A stretch of 64,000 nt of DNA from Pseudomonadota bacterium (GCA_023458595.1 JAEWYT010000009.1:1-64000); one strand, 5' to 3'. Shown: positions 33,878 through 43,621, numbered from the stretch's first letter. Program-made: numbers and translations. The notes: generated from the sequence alone by a model not told the origin.

Positions 33878-35788
33878 TCAGTTCTCGATCCAGAACTCGT
33901 CCATCCGCCAGATGCCGAACTGAGCGCCCGGATCCCAGCCGTAGAACGCGTTCACCGGAACGTTCTTGATCTTGTCCTTGACGACCACCGGCTGGCGGAC
34001 GCCGCTGACGGTACCGATGATCAGCGTCTCGTCAGCGTGGATCTGCAGCATCTCCTTCCAGATCTTCTCGCGCTCGGCGTTGGAACCCGAGCGCAGCCAG
34101 TCCTTATAGAGCTGCAGGAGCCGCTCGGCAGGAGGATAGTCGACCGGTTCGCCCGATGCCGCGTGGCTCTCCCAGTAATCGCCCCAGGCGGGCCATACGA
34201 GCGAGGAGTCGCCGTGCACCGGGGCGAGCTCGTCAGGCACCATATCGGCTGTGGCGACGCCGTTGTCCCAGCCCGACCACACGCCCATCACAAGGTCGCC
34301 GGACAGCGCGCGGTTGAAGATCACGTCGCGCTGCGAGGGTTTCGGGAACAGCGACACGCCGATCTTCTTCCAGTCGCCGCCGATCAGCTCCAGCACGTCG
34401 AGCTGCTCCTGGCTCTCGCCCGCCGTCTCGACGATGATGTCGAGCGGCCGGCCGTCCTCCATCAGGCGAACGCCCTTGGCGTCGCGCTTGGTGAGGCCGA
34501 TCTCGTCGAGCAGGGTGTTGGCCTTGTCGATGTCCAGGCTCGCCCATTCGGAGGCGAATTTCTCCTCGAACAGCGGGCTCTCCGGCAGGACCGTGTTGTT
34601 GCCCGGCTTGCCGAGGCCGAGATAGATCGCCTTGTTGACATGATCGCGATCGATGGCGAGCGACAGGGCGTGACGGAAGCGGGTGTCGCGCAGGAGCTTG
34701 CGCCAGACCGGCTCCTTGACGTTCAGGTTCGGGTAGAGAGCCACCTGAGAGGCATAGGACAGCGGCCACAGCAGCGTCTTGTAGTGCTGATCGCCCTCGC
34801 CGCGCTTCAGCACGGTCGCGTCCGACAGCGATAGGCCACGGGCCTGCAGATTGCTCTCGCCGGCCTGGGTCTTGGTGGCGATCAGCCGCCCGTCGGTGAC
34901 CGACATGATCACCTGGTCGGCATAGGGCAGCTGGTGTCCCTCGCTGTCGACCCGGTGGTAGAAGGGATTGCGCACCATGACGAAGCGCTGGCCGTCGCCG
35001 TCGCTGCGGATCTGCCAGGGCTGCAACGTCGGCAGGTCCGGGTTGGTGGCATCGTACATCTCGTCCATGGCGTTGTGCAGAGCCGCCCAGCTCGACGCGC
35101 GGGCCTCCTGCACCTGCTTCTCGATCTTCTCCTTGTCGCCGTACTTGATGTGAAACTGCTTCAGGTAGTGGGCGGGGCGATACATGAAGGGCGGGCGGGC
35201 CGCTGCCAGGGTCGGCAGGAACAGCGGGTTCGGGCCGTCCCAGGTGAAGCGAACCGTCGTCTCGTCGATCACCTCGAACTTCGGCGGCCTGCCGTCGACC
35301 AGCATGAACGGATCGGGGCCCGACGGAGACAGCGACGGCTCGCCGACGATGTCCTCCCACCAGTAGCGGATGTCCTCGGAGGTGAACGGCGCGCCGTCCG
35401 ACCACTTGTGTCCCTTGCGCAGATGCAGGGTGAAGACCTTGTCGTCCTCGACATCGAAGCTCTCGAGAATATCGGGGACGAGGTTCAGTTTCTCGTCGTA
35501 GCCGACGAGGCGGGCATAGCCCCACACGTTGATGAGGCGGGCGTCCTTGGCGCGACCGATCAGCGTCTGGATGTCCCCGCCGGGCTTGCCCGGCTCGCGG
35601 CCCTTCGCCTTGAGGTCGACGACGAGCGGCTGCTCGGGAAGACGTTCGGCGACGGGCGGTAGGGCGGCCGCGTCATGGGTGCGCCCGAGCGTCTCGGTTT
35701 CTTTCAGGTCGAGGGCGTGCGCCGCCCCGACCGACAAGGCAACAGAGCAGGCCAATATCGCCGCTAGCGATCCGACACGACTCCACAT
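33878..35788 (-). CDS. Periplasmic substrate-binding protein of the peptide-type ABC importer
   Basis: A 636-residue SBP_bac_5 (cluster C) protein with signal peptide about 1-25 (ending AAHA). Family features include GGDIQTLIG near the mature start, LESFDVEDDKVFTLHLRKGHKWSDGAPFTSEDI, and RHALSLAIDRDHVNKAIYLG, the conserved family 5 helix. It is 80-100 residues longer than DppA, as in the subgroup binding large or modified peptides and opines. The ligand cannot be predicted. Start at 35788; the open frame reaching 36664 is out-of-frame ATPase sequence. It lies 23 bp after the ATPase gene. Confidence 0.93.
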   Translation of the reverse strand: MWSRVGSLAAILACSVALSVGAAHALDLKETETLGRTHDAAALPPVAERLPEQPLVVDLKAKGREPGKPGGDIQTLIGRAKDARLINVWGYARLVGYDEKLNLVPDILESFDVEDDKVFTLHLRKGHKWSDGAPFTSEDIRYWWEDIVGEPSLSPSGPDPFMLVDGRPPKFEVIDETTVRFTWDGPNPLFLPTLAAARPPFMYRPAHYLKQFHIKYGDKEKIEKQVQEARASSWAALHNAMDEMYDATNPDLPTLQPWQIRSDGDGQRFVMVRNPFYHRVDSEGHQLPYADQVIMSVTDGRLIATKTQAGESNLQARGLSLSDATVLKRGEGDQHYKTLLWPLSYASQVALYPNLNVKEPVWRKLLRDTRFRHALSLAIDRDHVNKAIYLGLGKPGNNTVLPESPLFEEKFASEWASLDIDKANTLLDEIGLTKRDAKGVRLMEDGRPLDIIVETAGESQEQLDVLELIGGDWKKIGVSLFPKPSQRDVIFNRALSGDLVMGVWSGWDNGVATADMVPDELAPVHGDSSLVWPAWGDYWESHAASGEPVDYPPAERLLQLYKDWLRSGSNAEREKIWKEMLQIHADETLIIGTVSGVRQPVVVKDKIKNVPVNAFYGWDPGAQFGIWRMDEFWIEN

Positions 35789-35811
35789 TCGGCGTTTCTC
35801 CCTGGGTTGGC

Positions 35812-37689
35812 CTAGGCCGCGACGGCTTCTTTCAGGCCGGGGGCTAGGACGAAATGGCCTGGCGCGACCTCGGTCAGCTCGGGGGCCGGGCCGGGGCGCG
35901 GACAGAACGGCTCGGGCCAAGCCAGCGGATCGGATGCCCGTCCCGCCGACAGGGCCTCGAAATCGAGAAGGTTGTCGAGACTCGGCTCGGGCACCGCCGC
36001 GAGCAGGGCCTGGGTGTAGGGATGGCGCGGATCGCCGATCAAAGAGGCTTTTTCGGCCAGTTCCACGACCATACCGCGGCACATCACCGCGATACGGTCG
36101 GAGATGTAGTCCACGACCGCCAGGTTGTGGCTGACGAAGACGTAGGTGAGGCCGAGCTTCTCCTGGAGATCCTTGAGCAGGTTGAGGATCTGCGCCTGGA
36201 CCGAGACGTCGAGCGCCGAGACGGGCTCGTCGCAGAGGATGACCTCCGGCCCCAGCGCCAGCGCGCGGGCAATGCCGATGCGCTGCCGCTGGCCGCCGGA
36301 GAAGGAGTGGGGGTAGCGCCCGAGATGCTTCTCGTCGAGGCCGACGAGCCGCATCAGCTCGGCGATCCGCTCGTTGCGCTCCTGCAGGTCGCAGGTCTGG
36401 TGGATAATGTAGGGCTCCGACAGGATGTCGTAGATCGTCATGCGCGGGTTGAGCGAGGAGAACGGGTCCTGGAACACGACCTGGATCCTGCGCCGGAACG
36501 CCATCAGGTCCTCGCCCTCGAGGGTGGCGATGTCGCGCATGCCGCCGTCGGCGTCGCCGTTCATGTCGTAGGAAATCTTGCCCTTGTCGACCTTGAGAGC
36601 CCTTAGCATCGCCATCGCGGTGGTCGTCTTGCCCGACCCGGATTCGCCGACCAGGCCGAGGCACTCGCCGCGCTTCACCGTCAGGCTGACCGCGTCGAGG
36701 GCCTTCACCGTGCGCGGCGCCTTGAAGGGACCGCCGCCGCGCAGCATGAAGCTCTTCGAGATCCGGTCGACGACCATGATCGGCGCGCCGCGCTTGCCGG
36801 TCTCGTCGCGCGCCTTCATCAGGTGGCCGCCGGTCTCCGGCTTGATCTCGCGAAGCGGCACCAGCCGCTCGCCCGGCTTCATGTCGAAACGCGGCACGGC
36901 GTGCAGGAGCGCCTTGAGATAGGGGTGCTGAGGGTCGCGAAAGATCTCGTCGACCGGCCCGGACTCCATGATCCGCCCGCGGTAGATCACCACGACGTCC
37001 TCCGCCATGTTGGCGACGACGCCGAAATCATGGGTTATGAGCAGGATCGACATGCCGAGCTCGGACTGCAGCTGGTTCATCAGCCGCAGGATCTCCGCCT
37101 GGATCGTCACGTCGAGCGCGGTGGTCGGCTCGTCGGCGATCAGGAGCGCCGGCCGGCAGATCAGCGCCATCGCGATCACGGCGCGCTGGCGCAGGCCGCC
37201 CGACAGCTCGAAGGGATAGGTGTCGAGCGCGCGTTCCGGGTCGGGGAACTGCACGAGCCGCAGCATGTCGCGGGTTGCCGCCCGTGCCTGCGCGCCGGTG
37301 AGGCCGAGGTGGAGCCGCGCCGCCTCGCCGATCTGGTCGCCGACCGCATGCAACGGCGACAGCGAGGTCATCGGCTCCTGGAACACGATGGCGATACGGT
37401 TGCCCCTGAGCGCCCGCATCCGGCGTCCGCCGGGATCAAGGGTCGCGATGTCGGTCACCTGGCCGTCGGCGGGGTCGCTGAACAGGATGCGGCCGCTGGT
37501 GATCTGCGCGGCGCCGGGGAGAATCCCCATGATTGCTTGCGAAATGACGGTTTTTCCAGAGCCGGATTCGCCGACGAGGGCCGTCGTGCGCCCCGGCGCG
37601 ACGGAAAAGCTCGCGTGGTCGACGGCGCGCAATCCGCCCTCCATCGACCGGAAGTCGATCGTCAGGTCCTCGATCGACAGAATGCTCAC
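35812..37689 (-). CDS. Fused dual ATP-binding protein of the peptide-type ABC importer
   Basis: A 625-residue protein with two nucleotide-binding domains in one chain, equivalent to DppD-DppF. Domain 1: Walker A GESGSGKT, signature LSGGLRQR, Walker B LLIADEPTTALD. Domain 2: Walker A GESGSGKTT, signature FSGGQRQR, Walker B VILCDEPVSALD. Each is followed by the oligopeptide-type C-terminal extension (HPYLKALL, HPYTQALL). It is the first gene of the importer operon; about 188 bp separate it from the divergent nucleotide-sugar dehydrogenase. Confidence 0.95.
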   Translation of the reverse strand: MSILSIEDLTIDFRSMEGGLRAVDHASFSVAPGRTTALVGESGSGKTVISQAIMGILPGAAQITSGRILFSDPADGQVTDIATLDPGGRRMRALRGNRIAIVFQEPMTSLSPLHAVGDQIGEAARLHLGLTGAQARAATRDMLRLVQFPDPERALDTYPFELSGGLRQRAVIAMALICRPALLIADEPTTALDVTIQAEILRLMNQLQSELGMSILLITHDFGVVANMAEDVVVIYRGRIMESGPVDEIFRDPQHPYLKALLHAVPRFDMKPGERLVPLREIKPETGGHLMKARDETGKRGAPIMVVDRISKSFMLRGGGPFKAPRTVKALDAVSLTVKRGECLGLVGESGSGKTTTAMAMLRALKVDKGKISYDMNGDADGGMRDIATLEGEDLMAFRRRIQVVFQDPFSSLNPRMTIYDILSEPYIIHQTCDLQERNERIAELMRLVGLDEKHLGRYPHSFSGGQRQRIGIARALALGPEVILCDEPVSALDVSVQAQILNLLKDLQEKLGLTYVFVSHNLAVVDYISDRIAVMCRGMVVELAEKASLIGDPRHPYTQALLAAVPEPSLDNLLDFEALSAGRASDPLAWPEPFCPRPGPAPELTEVAPGHFVLAPGLKEAVAA

Positions 37690-37877
37690 GCCCTGTTTCT
37701 CCGCTGCACGCCGACTGTTCGCAAATGGATGTTACGGTGGATTAACAGCCGATGAAAAGGCCGCACGTGCGATGCGCGCCCTTGTTCGTCCGCCGCCAGA
37801 TGCTCTAGTGATGCGGGGTGCCGCCGTGGGATCGGTCCGGCGGCGTTTTTCCTGGGCTCGCGCGGTAGACAGGTGAC

Positions 37878-39158
37878 ATGGAAGAAAGCATTGCGGTCGT
37901 CGGACTGGGCTATGTCGGCCTGCCCGTGCTTCTGGCCTTCGCCCGCCGGTATCCGGGCACGATCGGCTATGATCGGGATGCGCGAAGGGTCAACGACCTT
38001 ACGATGGGGAATGACCGCAATCGCGATGTCGATGCCGCCGAATTGCGGGCGACCTCGGCGCACTTCACGACCGACGCCGAGCTCCTGCGCGAGGCGAGTT
38101 TCATCGTCGTCGCAGTGCCCACCCCGATCGACGATCATCGCCGTCCGGACTTCGCTCCGCTGGAAGCGGCCTGCGCGACGGTAGGGCACAATCTCGCCGA
38201 AGGGGCACTCGTGGTCTTCGAATCGACCGTCTATCCCGGCGCGACGGAGGAGGTGTGCGGGCCGCTTCTCGAAAAGGCGTCGGGGCTGAAACGCGGCGCC
38301 GACTTCTTCCTCGGCTATTCGCCCGAGCGCATCAATCCCGGCGACACCGCGCACGGCTTCGAGTCGATCGTCAAGGTCGTCGCCGGAGAGGACGCCGATA
38401 CGCTCGACCGGGTCGCGCGCGCCTATGCCGCGGTCGTTCCCGCCGGAGTCCACCGCGCCGAGTCGATCGCCGTCGCCGAGGCCGCCAAGGTCCTCGAGAA
38501 CACTCAACGCGACATCAATATCGCGCTGATGAACGAGCTCGCCATGATCTGCAACCGGCTCGGGATCCGCACGGCCGACGTGCTGCGTGCCGCCGAGACC
38601 AAGTGGAACTTCCTGGCCTTCAGGCCGGGTCTCGTCGGCGGCCATTGCGTCGGCGTCGATCCCTACTGGCTCGCCGCCCGCGCCGAGACCGCCGGCCATC
38701 ATCCCCAGATGATCCTCGCCGGCCGGCGCATCAACGACGGCATGAGCGCCTATATCGCCGGCGAAGTGGCACGCCGCCTGTCGCGCGCCGGCAAGGCGAT
38801 TTCCCGGGCCCGCATCGCCATCTGCGGCGTCACCTTCAAGGCCGACGTCTCCGATACCCGCAACAGCCGCGTTCCGGCGATCGCCCGCGAGCTCGCCTCC
38901 TACGGGGCGACGGTCCTGCTCGCCGATCCGCTCGCCGACGGCGGCGCCTTTGCCGAGGAGACGGGGCTCGAGCTCTCTTCGCCCGAGGCGCTGCGCGATC
39001 TCGACGCGTTGATCCTGGCGGCCCCGCATCGCACATATGTGGACAAGGGGCGCGACCGCCTGTTCGGTGCGCTCGGCGAGGGCGGGCTGTTCGTCGACGT
39101 CACCTCGGCATTCGCGCCGTCCGACGTGCCGGCCGGCGTTGTCTACTGGAGCCTGTGA
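37878..39158 (+). CDS. Nucleotide-sugar dehydrogenase (UDP-N-acetylhexosamine/TviB-WbpO type)
   Basis: A 426-residue NAD-dependent enzyme oxidising C6 of a UDP-sugar to the uronate. The NAD site is VVGLGYVGLP. The catalytic cysteine is in GGHCVGVDPYWL. The ENTQRDINIALMNELA helix and GVTFKADVSDTRNS (UDP-binding C-terminal domain) match the VipA/TviB/WbpO branch, which uses UDP-GlcNAc or UDP-GalNAc, more than UDP-glucose dehydrogenase. It is 6 bp upstream of the epimerase gene. The pair should supply an activated uronate for surface polysaccharide. Confidence 0.9.
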   Translation: MEESIAVVGLGYVGLPVLLAFARRYPGTIGYDRDARRVNDLTMGNDRNRDVDAAELRATSAHFTTDAELLREASFIVVAVPTPIDDHRRPDFAPLEAACATVGHNLAEGALVVFESTVYPGATEEVCGPLLEKASGLKRGADFFLGYSPERINPGDTAHGFESIVKVVAGEDADTLDRVARAYAAVVPAGVHRAESIAVAEAAKVLENTQRDINIALMNELAMICNRLGIRTADVLRAAETKWNFLAFRPGLVGGHCVGVDPYWLAARAETAGHHPQMILAGRRINDGMSAYIAGEVARRLSRAGKAISRARIAICGVTFKADVSDTRNSRVPAIARELASYGATVLLADPLADGGAFAEETGLELSSPEALRDLDALILAAPHRTYVDKGRDRLFGALGEGGLFVDVTSAFAPSDVPAGVVYWSL

Positions 39159-39164
39159 GGACCG

Positions 39165-40208
39165 ATGACCGCAACCGGGCCGGGTTCCGCCTACGCCGAT
39201 CGCCCGATTCTCGTCACCGGTGCGGCGGGCTTCATCGGCTTCCACGTCGCCAGGCGCTATCTCGGCGCGGGCCGCCGCGTCGTCGGCATCGACAACCTCA
39301 GCGCCTATTACGACCCCGATCTGAAGCGCGCCCGGCTCGCCGAGCTCGGGAAATCCAGCGGTTTCGTGTTCCGCAAGGCGGACATCGCCGCCGGACGCGA
39401 AATGGCGACGATCTTCGAGGCGCACGAACCCTCCCTCGTCATCCATCTAGCCGCCCAGGCCGGCGTGCGCCATTCGCTGCACGCCCCGCACGACTATGTC
39501 AGCGCCAACCTAGCCGGCTTTATAAACGTGCTCGAGGGCTGCCGCCACCACGGCGTGCGGCATCTGGTCTACGCCTCGTCGAGCTCCGTCTACGGTGCGG
39601 TGACGGCCGAGCCGTTCGGCGAGCACATGTCGGCCGACCACCCGGTCAGCCTCTACGGCGCGACCAAGCGGGCCAACGAGCTGATGGCCCATTCCTACAG
39701 CCACCTGTTCGACCTGCCGGCGACGGGCCTGCGCTTCTTCACCGTCTATGGACCTTGGGGCCGGCCCGACATGGCGCTGTTCCTGTTCTCGAAGGCGATC
39801 CTGGCCGGCGAGCCGATTTCCGTGTTCGGGGAAGGAAGGATGAGACGATCCTTCACCTACATCGACGACATCGTCGAAGGCGTGGTGCGCATCGCCGACC
39901 ATCCCCCGACCGCCGACCCGGCCTGGAACGGCCACGGGCCCGATCCGGCCACCGCGCCGGCGCCTTGGCGCGTCTACAACATCGGCAACGACCAGTCGGT
40001 CGGTCTGGAAGAGATGATCGACACGCTGGAGGCCGCCCTCGGCAGGAAGGCCGTCCGCGACTACCGGCCGATGCAGCCGGGCGACGTGCGCGCGACTGCC
40101 GCCGACGTCGCCGATCTCGCCGCCGCCGTCGGCTACCGCCCCGCGACGCCGCTTGCCGAAGGCATCGCCCGGTTCGTCGAGTGGTATCGCGCCTACTACG
40201 CCGCCTGA
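39165..40208 (+). CDS. NAD-dependent epimerase, UDP-glucuronate 4-epimerase type
   Basis: A 347-residue extended SDR. The NAD motif TGAAGFIGFHVARRY, the GIDNLSAYYDPDLKRARL segment characteristic of UDP-glucuronate 4-epimerases, the catalytic serine in YASSSSVYG and Tyr/Lys in YGATKRANE are all present; GLRFFTVYGPWGRPDMAL is the conserved substrate loop. It would convert the uronic acid product to its C4 epimer. Coupled with the dehydrogenase upstream by a 6-bp gap. Confidence 0.92.
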   Translation: MTATGPGSAYADRPILVTGAAGFIGFHVARRYLGAGRRVVGIDNLSAYYDPDLKRARLAELGKSSGFVFRKADIAAGREMATIFEAHEPSLVIHLAAQAGVRHSLHAPHDYVSANLAGFINVLEGCRHHGVRHLVYASSSSVYGAVTAEPFGEHMSADHPVSLYGATKRANELMAHSYSHLFDLPATGLRFFTVYGPWGRPDMALFLFSKAILAGEPISVFGEGRMRRSFTYIDDIVEGVVRIADHPPTADPAWNGHGPDPATAPAPWRVYNIGNDQSVGLEEMIDTLEAALGRKAVRDYRPMQPGDVRATAADVADLAAAVGYRPATPLAEGIARFVEWYRAYYAA

Positions 40209-40506
40209 TCCGACCCGGTCCGTTTGAGCATGTCCGCAGCGGCGCGGCTCGTTACGTATTCACATTGTCGAATGCGGGAGGATTCGGCGCGGACCGCGCC
40301 AAACGGCCGATTCCTGCGGGAGCGAGAGGCCGCCGACCATCGGCGACGCCGGGCGGCGGCCAAAAGTGACGTAGGGAAAGATATCCACAGCTCGACCCTT
40401 CGTTCCGGCGCGGAGTTCGCCGGCGCAAGTTCTTCGATCTCGCCCGTCGATTTCCGCGCTCCCGCACGGTAATCTGCGCCCGAACCTTTCGAATAGGGGC
40501 GGCGCC
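40209..40506. other. Gap between epimerase and lemA, no gene recognised
   Basis: This 298-bp gap has short open frames on both strands but none with a family signature or a ribosome site. It should contain the terminator of the sugar-nucleotide pair and the promoter of lemA. Nothing specific is visible. Confidence 0.35.
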
Positions 40507-41076
40507 ATGACATTTCTCTACATCGTGCTCGGGATCGTCGTGGTGGCGGTGCTGTACGTCATCGTCACCTACAATTCGCTGGTATCGCTCAGGACGCGGG
40601 CGCAGGAGGCCTGGAGCGACATCCAGGTGCAGATGAAGCGCCGCTACGACCTGATCCCGAACCTCCTGGAGACGGTGAAAGGCTACATGAAGCACGAGGC
40701 CGGCACTCTGGAGGCCGTCGTCGAGGCGCGGGGCCGGGCGATGGCCGATACGGGCGGCCCGATGCACCAGGCCGAGACCGAGGGCATGCTGCAGCAGGCG
40801 CTGAAGAATCTGTTCGCGCTGGCCGAGAACTATCCGGACCTGAAGGCCAACCAGAATTTCCTGCAGCTACAGGCCGACCTGACCGATACCGAGAACCGGA
40901 TCAACATGTCCCGCCGCTTCTACAACGGCTCGGTGCGCGACCTGAACGTCAAGATCGACCAATTCCCCTCCAATCTCGTGGCCCAGCAGTTCAATTTCGA
41001 GAAGGGCGAGTTCTTCGAGCTCGACGAGGCGGAAGCGACGGCCGCGTCGAAGCCGGTTCCGGTCTCCTTCGACTGA
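40507..41076 (+). CDS. lemA: LemA family protein
   Basis: A 189-residue membrane-anchored helical-bundle protein. The N-terminal segment FLYIVLGIVVVAVLYVIVTY is the membrane anchor. It is followed by the family signature YNSLVSLRTRAQEAWSDI and KRRYDLIPNLLETVKGY, and later ENRINMSRRFYNGSVRDLN. Function is poorly defined; LemA proteins often accompany DUF2207 or M48 membrane proteins, as here (8 bp to the next gene). Confidence 0.95.
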   Translation: MTFLYIVLGIVVVAVLYVIVTYNSLVSLRTRAQEAWSDIQVQMKRRYDLIPNLLETVKGYMKHEAGTLEAVVEARGRAMADTGGPMHQAETEGMLQQALKNLFALAENYPDLKANQNFLQLQADLTDTENRINMSRRFYNGSVRDLNVKIDQFPSNLVAQQFNFEKGEFFELDEAEATAASKPVPVSFD

Positions 41077-41084
41077 GGCCCGGG

Positions 41085-43016
41085 ATGCCGTTCCGTCTGC
41101 TCGCCTTCGCGGTGGGGCTGCTCGTCGCCGCCGGTTTTCCCGGCACGTCGCAGGCCCAGGTGGGCAGCTACGACCACGAAGCGATCCGGAACTTTGCCGT
41201 CCGCGTCGCGGTGGCGCGCGACAGCAGCATCCTGGTGACTGAGGACATCGAGGTGGTCGCGCTCGGCCAGGAGATCCGTCGCGGCATCTTCCGCGATATC
41301 CCGCTCGGCGGGACCGGGACCGGATTGTTCGGCGGCGCGAAAGTCGAGCTCGTCCAGGTGCTGCGCGACGGCAACCCGGAACCGCATCACGAGGAATACG
41401 GCGGCGGCAACGTCCGCGTCTATCTCGGCAAGTCGGACGTCTTCCTGAAGCCCGGCATCTACCGCTACCGGATCGTCTATCGGATGAGCGACCAGGTGCG
41501 CCGCTTCGAAGGCTTCGACGAGATCTACTGGAACGCGACCGGCAACGAGTGGTCGTTCCCGATCGAGAAGGCGAGCGCCGTGGTCGTCCTGCCGCCCGGC
41601 GCGCCGGTCACTCAGATGTCCGTCTATACCGGTTACTACGGCGGCACGGGAGCGGACGCGTCTATCGAGAAGACCGGCAACGGCGAGGTGACGTTCCGCT
41701 CGACGCGCGAACTGTCGGCGGGCGAAGGCATGACCGTGGCCGTCGGATGGCCGCCCGGCTATCTCGATCCGATCACCGGCAAGCAGCGGTTCGTCCAGTG
41801 GCTCGAGCGCTGGGGCTCGTATTTCGCCGCCGGGGTCGCGCTCGGCGTGGTGCTGCTCTACTACCTAATCGTCTGGTGGCTCGTCGGTCGCGATCCGCCG
41901 TCCGGCACGATCATCCCCGCCTACCATCCGAAGCTGCCGCCGGCGGCGATGCGCTACATCCAGAGGATGGGTTTCGACGACACCTGCTTCGCCGCCGCGG
42001 TCATCGACCTGGCGGTCAAGGGCCGCCTCAAGATCCGCAAGGACAAGTCGAAGCAGGTCCTCGAAGCGCTCAAGTCCGGCACGCCCGTGTCGAAGGGCGA
42101 GGAAGTGCTCTACGACCGCCTGTTCAGCGGCGACGGGGAAATTGCCGTCGAGCGGAGCAACCGCAGCGCGCTGAACGCCGCCGCCGAAGCGCTCAAGTCG
42201 CACTTCGACCGGACGTTCAACCGGCATTACTTCCGTCGCAACGTCGGCTGGTTCGTGGTCGGCGTGCTGATCACGATTGCCGGCTGGATCTTCTCCGCGG
42301 TATTCTCGCAGAGGCAGCTCGAGGCCGTTTTCCTCTCCATTTTTCCGGCCGTGTTCAGCGTGGTGATCGGATCGGTTCTCATTCGGCTTTGGAACGCCGT
42401 TCGCACCGTTCGCGTCACGCAGGAGCCGGTGGAACTCATCGGCGTCATCATTCAGGCGGTCGTCGTCACCGTCATGGTGTTCGCCATGAGCGGAATGTTC
42501 CTGGCGATCGGCACGGAGATCGGCGCGATCCCGTTCCTGACGCTGGTCGGCGTCGCGCTCCTCAACGTCGTGTTCTGGCATCTGCTCAAGGCGCCCACGG
42601 CGGTCGGCCGGGTCGCCCTGGACGAGATCGAGGGCACGCGCCTCTATCTGACGGTCGCGGAGAAGGACCGGCTGGAGTTCGCCAATCCGCCCGACAAGAC
42701 GCCGGAGCATTTCCACGAGCTTCTGCCCTACGCGATCGCGCTCGACGTGGAGACGGCGTGGACCAACCAGTTCCGGTCCGAGATCGAGGCGGCGCGCGCC
42801 AAGGACGGGTCCAATCCCTATCTGCAGCCGTCCTGGTATTCAGGATCGAGCCGCGGCGGCGGCTTCGGCGACGTCGGCCAGCTGCGCGCCATAGGCGCCA
42901 ATCTGGGCACCGCCTACTCGGCGGCCACCGTCACGCGGTCGAGCGGCGGATCGGGGTCGTCGGGCGGCGGATCCTCCGGCGGCGGCGGTGGTGGCGGCGG
43001 CGGCGGCGGCTGGTAG
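41085..43016 (+). CDS. DUF2207 membrane protein
   Basis: A 643-residue envelope protein of unknown function. A signal peptide (about 1-25, ending SQAQ) leads into an extracytoplasmic beta-rich DUF2207 domain (about 35-215). A membrane segment at about 245-262, a cytosolic portion and a cluster of membrane segments near 385-500 follow. The tail (about 600-643) is low-complexity Ser/Gly ending in eleven glycines and a terminal Trp. This Gly-rich C-terminus is typical of the family. It forms a two-gene unit with lemA. Confidence 0.92.
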   Translation: MPFRLLAFAVGLLVAAGFPGTSQAQVGSYDHEAIRNFAVRVAVARDSSILVTEDIEVVALGQEIRRGIFRDIPLGGTGTGLFGGAKVELVQVLRDGNPEPHHEEYGGGNVRVYLGKSDVFLKPGIYRYRIVYRMSDQVRRFEGFDEIYWNATGNEWSFPIEKASAVVVLPPGAPVTQMSVYTGYYGGTGADASIEKTGNGEVTFRSTRELSAGEGMTVAVGWPPGYLDPITGKQRFVQWLERWGSYFAAGVALGVVLLYYLIVWWLVGRDPPSGTIIPAYHPKLPPAAMRYIQRMGFDDTCFAAAVIDLAVKGRLKIRKDKSKQVLEALKSGTPVSKGEEVLYDRLFSGDGEIAVERSNRSALNAAAEALKSHFDRTFNRHYFRRNVGWFVVGVLITIAGWIFSAVFSQRQLEAVFLSIFPAVFSVVIGSVLIRLWNAVRTVRVTQEPVELIGVIIQAVVVTVMVFAMSGMFLAIGTEIGAIPFLTLVGVALLNVVFWHLLKAPTAVGRVALDEIEGTRLYLTVAEKDRLEFANPPDKTPEHFHELLPYAIALDVETAWTNQFRSEIEAARAKDGSNPYLQPSWYSGSSRGGGFGDVGQLRAIGANLGTAYSAATVTRSSGGSGSSGGGSSGGGGGGGGGGGW

Positions 43017-43029
43017 ATCCGGCCGTCTA

Positions 43030-43461
43030 TCAATCCCAGCCAGTCTTTCGCGGCTCTTCCGGGCGACGCACGACATCCTCGATCAGGCCGTCGAGCCAGG
43101 GCCGGTCGGATGTACCGGCGCGCTGCTTCACGGACATCTGCTCGACCGGCGTTCCTGCAAGCACCGGGCCCGATTCGGGTTTCGGATCGAGGACCGCCTG
43201 CCACGCGGAGAGGCTTTTCAGCCCGTCGATACGGGTGCTGTCGATCTTCACGGGATCGATGAGGAAGGCGAAGAAGCAGACGCCCGACGCCAGGTAGATC
43301 AGTGCCATCGACTTCTGGCCGAGGCCGCCGAGACGCCTGCGCGTCCAGAACGTATAGCCGGCGATCAGGTTCAGGGCGAAGAGATAGGCGAGCACGCCCG
43401 CGCCGGTACCGAGACCGTAGAGGACGGTCGGCACGAACACCAACAGGATGAACAGCCACAT
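43030..43461 (-). CDS. Small membrane protein, unknown
   Basis: Not recognised. From ATG at 43461 (MWLFILLVF) it is 143 residues; a GTG start at 43485 would add eight. Three hydrophobic segments occupy the first half (LFILLVFVPTVLYGLGTGAG, LAYLFALNLIAGYTF, MALIYLASGVCFFAFLID). The second half is hydrophilic with no motif. It converges on the DUF2207 gene with a 13-bp gap. Confidence 0.6.
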   Translation of the reverse strand: MWLFILLVFVPTVLYGLGTGAGVLAYLFALNLIAGYTFWTRRRLGGLGQKSMALIYLASGVCFFAFLIDPVKIDSTRIDGLKSLSAWQAVLDPKPESGPVLAGTPVEQMSVKQRAGTSDRPWLDGLIEDVVRRPEEPRKTGWD

Positions 43462-43621
43462 TACCGCGCCCACGCGCGCCACCACCCCTTCTCCGCCCGG
43501 CCGCGCCGGGCCGGTTGCCGTGCCTCTTTCCCGTCAGACTAACCAATCGGGAACAGCCGTTACAGACATCGCGAGGGGAAATGGTTACATCGATCGTGGA
43601 AAACGCCCTGTCGCCCGGTTG

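Noticed and set aside
33878..36664. 928-codon frame suggesting an ATPase fused to a binding protein
   Set aside because: The extra N-terminal part is a shadow of the ATPase gene; the binding protein has its own signal peptide starting at 35788.
40224..40472. 82-codon plus-strand ORF in the epimerase-lemA gap
   Set aside because: Charged low-information composition, no ribosome site and no family resemblance.
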